From positions 1-14,677 of the forward strand of contig JAOXYB010031109.1 of the NCBI GenBank assembly GCA_028565635.1: a DNA stretch of 14,677 bases, given 5' to 3'. Under the pieces are notes generated by a model. The model ran no database searches, had not been told where the DNA came from, and was given only the letters and a program-made list of their open reading frames with translations. This DNA is from Phoronis ovalis. Lineage: Eukaryota; Phoronida; Phoronidae. Of the stretch, positions 1 to 7,200 are shown in pieces (the first letter of the stretch is position 1; each line of letters starts with the position of its first letter). The position numbers were made by a program, and so were the translations under genes.

Positions 1-453
1 GTTTTTTGAAACAATGGGAGCATTAAGATTAAAATAGCAGATTATTTACTAAATTACTGATACAAAATATTTTTATTGCAACAAAATACTAGGTTTATCA
101 AAAAAGAATCGTAAGCAACTGCTATCGGGTATTTATTTCGTATTGTAGAAACTGATGGAAATGTGAGACAGTTTTATGAAATGTTACATTCTGAACCGTT
201 TACAAAAAGCGCATGTTTATAACTAGCGCGTTCACTCGATGCTAAGTCAATGACACCAATATCCGTGATTGCTAATTTATTGATATTTACTATAAATATA
301 ATGTCTAACACAAAGGCTCACGAGAAGCTGTCATAGCGCGCGGTCTTTTGATTTTGATCATTACCTAACTTGAATTAATACATGTAGGAAGAAATTAAAT
401 GATTTAAAAATTGTGATTACTGATTGTATTTAATTGTTTTCATTTTACAGATA
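1..453 (+). other. 5' noncoding region and intron end upstream of the GPCR
   Basis: No supportable coding frame is seen. The last bases before the receptor start form a splice acceptor: a T-rich tract at 431-447 followed by CAG at 448-450, with the ATG at 454. This suggests that at least one 5' untranslated exon lies further upstream, possibly outside the window, and that most of this stretch is intron. No convincing TATA box or other promoter element was recognised. Confidence 0.5.
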
Positions 454-1497
454 ATGAACTCAACTAGCAATGGAACATTGTTATTTAACTATAACAGAAC
501 AATACAGAGTAGTGAAGATTTACACATTTACCATACAATCGAACTGATTTTCAAAACCGTAGGATTACCTGTTGTATCTGCATTTGGTATAATTTCTAAT
601 TTATTGAATATAATAGTTTTAACAGGAAGCACGCTTAGAAAATCTCTGAACAAATCAATTTCTGCACGATCTTGTATACTGGCATTATCAGTCTCCGATT
701 TATTGGTTTGCATTTTCTCGTTTACATACGGCCTTTTATCACCAAGAGGTAATGGATATTTCAAAACCAAAAACTTTGCTTTATATTATCCTAGAATTGC
801 TGATGCAGCCATAAACGCGTTTATGATGTGTAGTGCCTGGTTAATGATAATAATAGCATTTGAAAGATATATTGCAGTATGCCATCCGTTTCTAGAAAGA
901 AGAATTATCAATAGCTACAGAACACGTGCCGCTATTATTTTGACGTATATTTTTTCTATTGGACTATTTCTACCAAAAGCTTGGTGGCTGGATATAAAGG
1001 AATTTCATTGTAACGGAAATAAAACATATTATAAACTTGAAAAGGGGGAAATTCGCAACAATCATCTGTTTGCTAATGGCTATACAATTGCAACAAGAAT
1101 AATTCAAAATTATGTTCCTTTACTTTCGATAATGCTGCTTAACATTAGTCTACTTTTTGCGCTGAGGAAATCGCGTTTACAACGCAGACATTTAAATATT
1201 AATCAGAATTCGACCAGGCGAAGACAGGTTGAGAAGCAGACCAGCAAACAGACAAAAACTCTCATTGGAATCATAATGATTTATCTAATATTAGTGGCGC
1301 CATCTGAGATATGCAAATTAACACACACGTACGGTCGTATTCATCAAAGCCAGAGACAGGATTACATATTTCTTATTATAAGAGACGTAACAAACTTGAT
1401 GCAAATTATAAATTCGGCTGTTAATTTTCTTTGGTATTGCTATGCTATGACTACATTTCGTAAATCGTTAAAAGACGACATCTTTTGTAAATGTTAG
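454..1497 (+). CDS. Class A (rhodopsin-family) neuropeptide-type GPCR, FMRFamide-receptor-like
   Basis: A 347-residue plasma-membrane receptor with seven hydrophobic segments: TM1 about 36-58, TM2 70-95, TM3 112-136, TM4 159-179, TM5 212-236, TM6 269-289, TM7 305-331. Class A landmarks are N49 and D82 (LALSVSDLL), the TM3 end ERYIAVCHP (137-145), P222 in TM5, P283 in TM6 and NFLWY (324-328) in place of NPxxY, followed by FRKSL. N2, N6 and N14 are N-glycosylation sequons in the short extracellular tail. The ERY and NFxxY pattern is typical of invertebrate FMRFamide/myosuppressin-type receptors, so G-protein signalling in response to a peptide is inferred. The frame is open upstream of 454, but that part is the polypyrimidine tract and CAG of an acceptor, so ATG 454 was chosen. 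Oddities: no Cys at the usual start of TM3, and no CWxP in TM6. The ligand cannot be named. A functional gene is likely because the frame is intact. Confidence 0.9.
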   Translation: MNSTSNGTLLFNYNRTIQSSEDLHIYHTIELIFKTVGLPVVSAFGIISNLLNIIVLTGSTLRKSLNKSISARSCILALSVSDLLVCIFSFTYGLLSPRGNGYFKTKNFALYYPRIADAAINAFMMCSAWLMIIIAFERYIAVCHPFLERRIINSYRTRAAIILTYIFSIGLFLPKAWWLDIKEFHCNGNKTYYKLEKGEIRNNHLFANGYTIATRIIQNYVPLLSIMLLNISLLFALRKSRLQRRHLNINQNSTRRRQVEKQTSKQTKTLIGIIMIYLILVAPSEICKLTHTYGRIHQSQRQDYIFLIIRDVTNLMQIINSAVNFLWYCYAMTTFRKSLKDDIFCKC

Positions 1498-1507
1498 TTA
1501 ATTAGCA

Positions 1508-1838
1508 GGGGGTACTCATGCTTTTTGTGCCGCTCAACTCACAATCCAAAAGTTTGGCTTGTGGTAGCAAATCCAATCCAAATTTTTTGTAATATAAAGA
1601 TAGCAATTCAATTTTTTTATGCAAACTGACTGATACAAACCAAATTCCAAATCTTTATGGATACAAACCTAAAATTAATCCAAATTATTTGCTGTAAGCA
1701 GTGGGTAGCAATCCAAATTTTTGAATTTTTTTTTTTACGCGATAGCAATCCAAAAAAATACAGTAAGAAGTATACAATCCAAATCCAAAATTTTCAACTG
1801 GGCTGCACACCCCCACCAAAAATAACTTGAGTACCCCC
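1508..1838. mobile_element. MITE-like element with 11-bp terminal inverted repeats and internal AATCCAAA repeats
   Basis: The ends are GGGGGTACTCA (1508-1518) and its exact reverse complement TGAGTACCCCC (1828-1838). Just inside, imperfect matching continues (TTTTTGTG...CTCAACT on the left against a TTTTTGGTG...CAGTTG complement on the right). The interior carries about six degenerate copies of a unit like TAGCAATCCAAATTTTT between 1548 and 1792. No coding frame is present. The element starts 11 bases after the GPCR stop codon, so it probably lies in that gene's 3' UTR. No target-site duplication is evident. The superfamily is not recognised. Confidence 0.65.
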
Positions 1839-2262
1839 GGGATCAATACCTCTACCAGAAAGTTTTGAATTAATATAAGAAATTATCGTTCTAATGTCAG
1901 ATCATGTATGTGGTAGAGCTTATTCAACGAAACTGACAATTCATGTTTCCCAAAAAGATGTATGTAGTTTTGAAAACTGATTTGGTTTCTAATATATTGA
2001 TTTTATGACTCAATGCGTTTGCTCTTTTGCTGTAAGACATCAGCCGTCCGAGTTTGTTGTTACGCCATCTCAAATCCGCGACACACCCCGATGATCGTCA
2101 TACCACTATCCACCATGTCCACAGCTTACTTTTGATACGCCTATATATAGGTAAAGCGGATCTTGATACGAAGATTCTCGGCGTGATTCCCCCAGTGTAG
2201 TACCTAGAAAAGTAAATACTCGTGTTTTGAAAACGACATGCGTCGTAACAAAGCCAAGAACT

Positions 2263-2268
2263 AATAAA
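2263..2268 (+). terminator. Candidate polyadenylation signal for the GPCR
   Basis: AATAAA within CTAATAAATAAAT, the first clear canonical signal noticed on the + strand after the receptor stop. Its use would give a 3' UTR of about 0.8 kb containing the inverted-repeat element. A variant signal closer to the stop cannot be excluded. Confidence 0.3.
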
Positions 2269-2374
2269 TAAATTTAAACTACATATGATATATTGAATAA
2301 GAAAATATGCAGTAACCCTTAGTTAATTAAGAATAATCATCACAGTTGTTTACACTCACCATCAGTTGCGCATG

Positions 2375-2420
2375 TACGTCATCTTTTACGTCACAACGTG
2401 CACTTTTTATTATTACGTCC
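2375..2420. promoter_or_regulatory. Cluster of three CRE-like sites
   Basis: TACGTCAT at 2375-2382, TACGTCAC at 2387-2394 and TACGTCC at 2414-2420. The first two carry a 7-base match (TACGTCA) to the CREB/ATF site core. No gene start is visible next to the cluster, so function is doubtful. Confidence 0.25.
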
Positions 2421-2770
2421 TCATTAATTATCAACGATAGTGGCTTAAAACAATGCCTACTGCTTCTAAATGGTTGCAGTTTGTTAAGGATTATTTTTGT
2501 TTCTAAGCCTGAATCACTAGGTTTAAATCAACAATGCCAAGTTTTAGACGAATAGCACATAAATGCAATTTTATTTACAAAGTAAAAATAGATTACTCTC
2601 CGTCCGTTTGTCACTGCATAAATCCAATAAGGGAAACAAGTGAGATCAGTTTATACATTTACAAAGTAAAATCCGGATAGCACGTGTTTTTATTATTTTT
2701 TCCTCAAAACAAAATCTCGTATTTTATTACAATAAAAGTATTTTATATCAATAATTTAGAAAACAATCTC

Positions 2771-2950
2771 CAGCGCGCTCCAGATCCACGCCGATTACGG
2801 GAGATGGGACATCCCTCCCGGAACCCACCTCCAACGCCGCTTTGTGGCGTCTGAGCTGCCTATATGGCGTACGCTTTATTCTAAAAACACTACAAACGCA
2901 CCCCCCTTTTGAAAAAGTGTCTTACGGCCCTGAACAGAGAGGTCTGCGTC
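2771..2950. other. GC-richer block with several short hairpins
   Basis: This block is clearly less AT-rich than its surroundings. It contains small inverted repeats: CGGGAG...CTCCCG around 2799-2820, ACGCC (2834-2838) with GGCGT (2846-2850), and GCC-TATAT-GGC (2858-2868). No open frame, tRNA or known RNA fold was recognised. It may be a relic of a transposable element. Confidence 0.3.
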
Positions 2951-3290
2951 TCAGTGTTCTAAGCACACCTAATCTCATCTATTTAATTATATAGTTCTTT
3001 TTATAGTTCTGATCTAAAAATAAGCAATTAAAATTAACTTGCAGAAATAAATAACACAGTCAGATGCATCGACTTAAAGCAATAATATTTTATAATAAAT
3101 AGATACGCCAACGTTCGGTAATTCAAATCATTTATTGCTCAAACTTGAAATCGACATTTGTTCATTTTAAAGTAATAAACAAGAATTTTTAACTTTAATA
3201 TACAAAAACGCATTAAATTGTTATACAAGAAACAGAAAATGACGTTAAACCAATTTGTGAAAAATAAAACGGTTAATAATTTTTTAACAA

Positions 3291-3600
3291 GCTCGGTAAC
3301 ATATATTTTTAAAAATTTTATTGGATAGATTTTAAGGAGCTTTAAAAGATAGATGAGTTTGAAAAAAATCTAATTTCTCATGAAACTACGGCTGCGATTT
3401 TAGCCATATTTCCCATTGAAAGCAATGTAAAAAGATCTAAAATAACGGTTCAAAAATCTCAAAAATTAAGTCGGTAACATATTTTTTTCTTTCTACCATT
3501 CAATTTAGTTTGTCATCATTGGCTACATTTAAGCGCAGTATGAAAAAAATCTAATTTCTTTTTACGACTGTGATGTTTATCCTTAAGAAGAAATATTATA
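3291..3600. repeat. Two-copy degenerate tandem duplication, period about 180 bp
   Basis: CGGTAACATAT occurs at 3294 and again at 3472 (offset 178). TGAAAAAAATCTAATTTCT occurs at 3360 and 3541 (offset 181). In both copies the second motif is followed by a similar stretch (ACTACGGCTGCGAT against ACGACTGTGATG). The sequence between them is strongly diverged, so the duplication is old. No coding content. Confidence 0.55.
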
Positions 3601-4068
3601 AAATATCAGCAATTACTTGTGTTATCTACATTTTTAGCTGCACAATTACATTCCTTTGGAAAATAGACTCATGATCCTCTTTTATGAAACATAATACTGT
3701 TTATCTTATAATGCACGAAATATATTTTGCAATCACTTTGGAAAAAATTTAAATACTCCCAAATACCTACATTGTATGCCTAATGTGAAATCGAGAAAGG
3801 TGTCCGATACATTTCAAACCTCCCAATGTCCAGTTTCTCACAAACTTTTGATTTTTATTACATGTAGCAAAAAAAATTTCCTGGTTGATTTGTCCTTTAT
3901 TTATACATTAATAAATTATATGATGATAGCACTGGATTTATAGTTTATCTGCATCAGTAATCATTCAGTTCGATCATAATGGCTGAGAATGATTATAAGT
4001 TTCCTACTCCACCAGAAGTCGCTAGCATTGCAAGGACCTAGCAATGTTTAATTTGTAAACTTGATTTT
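3601..4068. other. AT-rich noncoding stretch downstream of the dioxygenase gene
   Basis: No coding frame, repeat or RNA gene was recognised. It lies beyond the likely 3' end of the minus-strand dioxygenase transcript and well past the GPCR. Confidence 0.4.
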
Positions 4069-4074
4069 TTTATT
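4069..4074 (-). terminator. Candidate polyadenylation signal of the PhyH dioxygenase
   Basis: TTTATT on the + strand reads AATAAA on the minus strand, about 90 bases after the dioxygenase stop codon. This is a sensible distance for a short 3' UTR. Confidence 0.55.
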
Positions 4075-4163
4075 GTTCTGTAATTGATTATCTTTGTCAA
4101 TCCACTCTTTTCTATAATAAAGATTTTTTTCTGGGTTCTGGCACATTTACGTTAAAGCTGTAC

Positions 4164-4277
4164 TTAGTATCCAATAAACTGATCGTCGCTGTCGTCTGAT
4201 TTTTTCACAAAACCACCATATTGGATACCTCCGTTCTTCATAGATACTTGGCACTCCAGAATAGCAGAATTTGGTAC
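4164..4277 (-). CDS. Dioxygenase coding exon 6 (residues 245-281, stop)
   Basis: Acceptor CAAACAG, then [20 protein letters not shown] and a C-terminus rich in Lys, Ser and Asp that ends FIGY before TAA (4166-4164). The YTPMTK-VPNSAI join fits the family's C-terminal region. Length 114 nt. Confidence 0.87.
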   Translation of the reverse strand, partial: VPNSAILECQVSMKNGGIQYGGFVKKSDDSDDQFIGY

Positions 4278-7200
4278 CTGTTTGAAATATAATATTTTAG
4301 AAATTGATTACTGTATTTAATCGAAATAAAGATACTCTCTGCTGTAAGCTTAATTGATATTACGTGGAGAGAACATTTTTTGATGACACTTGGTGTAGGA
4401 TGTGACTGTGATTTTAAAGCTTTATCTGATGTTTATTACCTTTTTAAATATTACCAATTCAGAAGTTTTAAATACACAGTACTGCACACAGAGGAATACG
4501 TTAAGAAACTAAAAAACAGCATATGTTTAATTTATGGTAACCATACTCCGAGCATCCGAATATCATATTTTCAAGGTCCTCTAAATCATCCTTTTGACAA
4601 TGGTCTCTTTTTGATGATTCCCAGTGCCAGGGAAGTTCGGGGTTCATCGCATTTTGTACCAAAGCAAAATTGAAGAGACTCAAATAATTACTGTATATTC
4701 TGAAATCGAATACTGGGCCTGATGCATCATTTTGTTTCAACATATATTGCATAACCAGGCATACTTACTCACGCCATACATTATTTAGAATCTGCTTTCC
4801 AACTTTTGCACTCATATTTATCCGAACAAGTCGCCACAATGTCCCGTAATTTCAAATATATTGTAAAAATAAAAAAAATGGCCTGTAGGCTCGAAATGGC
4901 GGGCTTGCTGGGCCTGTTTTCGGTATACATCAGACTTCATAGAAAAGCTTGATTATTATGTTCAGTCCTGGTCAGTACTTTTGTATAAAACTGTTTAAGC
5001 TTATCCCAACGGCGACGCTCACCACGGTTGCTTACCCCGTGCTTACCTTAGTCATTGGAGTATAATGTGGATGATGATGTTCTACCACGGGATCGTTATC
5101 TGCCCTATTATAGCAAGGTAAATAAGACCATCGACGGTTTGGACTTTTATTTGGATCACTTCGGTGAAGCACGTTGCAGTGAAAGAATAAAGCATCTCCA
5201 GGGTCAACTTCAACATGCATTATCCCTAATACGTTTAAAATTTGTTGAACTCGTTCGATATCGGCTTCGGTCTGACCAGCTACTCTGTGATGGTCTATAC
5301 GACCAAGTTTATGTGAGCCAGGGATGATCTAAAATGAAATCAAAAATAGTAGCAAAAAAAAGCTTTACAATCAAATATTTTATCAGTTACGACCAAAAAG
5401 TATGCTTATCTTTCGAATTTCGTCCCCTGTCAGCGGACTATTCTGGATAACTGACTACTAAAAAGAAGTTTCTTGAAATACCACCAGATGACATGGTTGA
5501 GATTCATACATGTACCATATGAGCGTCAACTGTTAGACATACGCATTACTCACTCTGGATACTCTTAGAATTGTTTCACCAAGTAACAGCCAAATTAATT
5601 AATGTCTTTAAAACGTTGTGTTTCGTGCAAGTAAGTTTTTATTTATTATAAGGGCAACAGTCCAAATGACGTCGATCGATGTGACAAAAAATATTGCCAT
5701 CTAGACTGTTAAATTAATTTATATATAAACTAGATAGCCTTTTTGAAAAGGCAGGGTTGCTTCTATTGGCTTTTGTTAAGTTTACATGACCTCTAAATGA
5801 CCTTTCAACACCATTTAACCAGCAAATATTAGAAATTCATTGCTTTGGAAATTTTTGACTTCAAAATGACCCTCTTGCGCTCTTGATGACCTCTAAATGC
5901 ATAAAAAGCTGGTTTCCGAAAATGTTATGCCATGTAGGGACCACAAGGTCAACTATCCCGACTGTAATTGTCATATATCAAATTGCAAGCCTGCATCATG
6001 TTTCCTTCATAAAATTAATTGAAAAGATCTTTAAAATAAATTTCACCTTTACATACCTACATGTTCTTACACACCATCAAACAACCTTTTTAAACCTAAT
6101 ACCATCATTTCAAGCAATTTTAAAAATTTGACCTTTGACATTTAGATAACCTTTTGACCTCGAGGTCAGCAGTGGTGTACGCTACAGATATCACACCTCA
6201 AGTACCATGTGCATAACTGTCCATTGAGGTATAGCTTGGTGAAAATTGGAAGATCAATAAAGTAATTGAAAACATGCCAAATCAAAATTACTTTGTTATA
6301 ACTTGATACCATAATTTTTGAACATTTTGAGCAATTTTAAAAAATTGAACTTTGACCTCCAAATGACCTTTTGACCTCAAGGTCGACAATGGCCTACCCC
6401 AGGGATATCACACATCAAGAACCAAGTTCCTAGCTGTAACCGTCTTCGAGTTATCGCTTGCTGAAAATTGGAAGAAAAAGATGAAGAAAGAAATCGTACA
6501 AAGCCAACAGGAGCAACCATAATTAGAATCGGAATTAGAATACATAACAAGTCCATCAGCTGAAAGAATGCTTGCTTGCAAAAGTTCAGGCATATGCTGC
6601 TGGGGAAAATTATTTTCATCAGTTTCAACAAGGCCGAAGGATAGCGTTATGTTTGAAAATGTTACCTTTAAGCAACCATTTTCACGGTCTGCTTTGTCAA
6701 TGGCTATCCACGTTGTACCAGCATTAGGAAACAAAAAACCATTGTAATACCAATACCTAAGTTAATATACAAAATATAAATTACTAGGATCGAAAACACT
6801 AGGTTACAAAAAAATCTTCTCCGTGCTTAGACTGACATCAGTCGTTAGGTAGAAACATGAATTGAATTTTACAAATTTATTGCACTAGTGCTAATTGTAG
6901 CGAAATTTCACTTTGAAATTTAAATGATTATTATGTATTGAAATGTATACCTATATTACATATAACGGATTCCCTCTCAGTCTGAATAAATCCATCCGTT
7001 AGTGTTCCGTACCTTCTGGAGAGGATATGGAACACTAACGGATGGATTTATTCAGACTGATTCCCTCCGCACGTCGCTATATGTTATGTATAGCGGTTTC
7101 ACTCCCGCATCATTGTGTATGGCGGTTTCGCTCCTGCAACACTATACACGTTATATATAGCGGTTTCTCTCCCGCTTTACTGTCTATATAGATATAGCGC

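Larger units (their letters stand above)
1839..3290. other. Noncoding region between the convergent GPCR and dioxygenase genes
   Basis: No frame with protein-like composition is seen on either strand. Visible landmarks are the self-complementary CCTATATATAGG at 2140-2151, a possible polyadenylation signal AATAAA at 2263-2268 (766 bases beyond the GPCR stop), three CRE-like TACGTC sites at 2375-2420 and a GC-richer block at 2771-2950. The rest is AT-rich and holds nothing recognised. Confidence 0.5.

Noticed and set aside
424-453. Ten extra in-frame codons before the GPCR ATG
   Set aside because: They consist of a T-rich tract and CAG of a splice acceptor and begin with TTG; ATG 454 is the first AUG.
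528-770. Minus-strand open frame opposite the GPCR
   Set aside because: Shadow of the receptor coding sequence, with no family-like content.
4380-4673. Plus-strand 97-codon frame in dioxygenase intron 5
   Set aside because: Overlaps the minus-strand frame on the opposite strand and has no recognisable motif; composition looks random.
5055-5327. Plus-strand 90-codon frame
   Set aside because: It is antisense to dioxygenase exon 5, whose translation matches a known family in detail.
6377-6631. Two overlapping minus-strand frames reaching past exon 4
   Set aside because: Beyond the donor at 6665 they run into intron and repeat sequence; only 6666-6756 is exon.
6977-7060. Hairpin as a microRNA precursor
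   Set aside because: Animal precursors normally have bulges and mismatches; a perfect 32-bp stem with insertion-like flanks fits a foldback insertion better.
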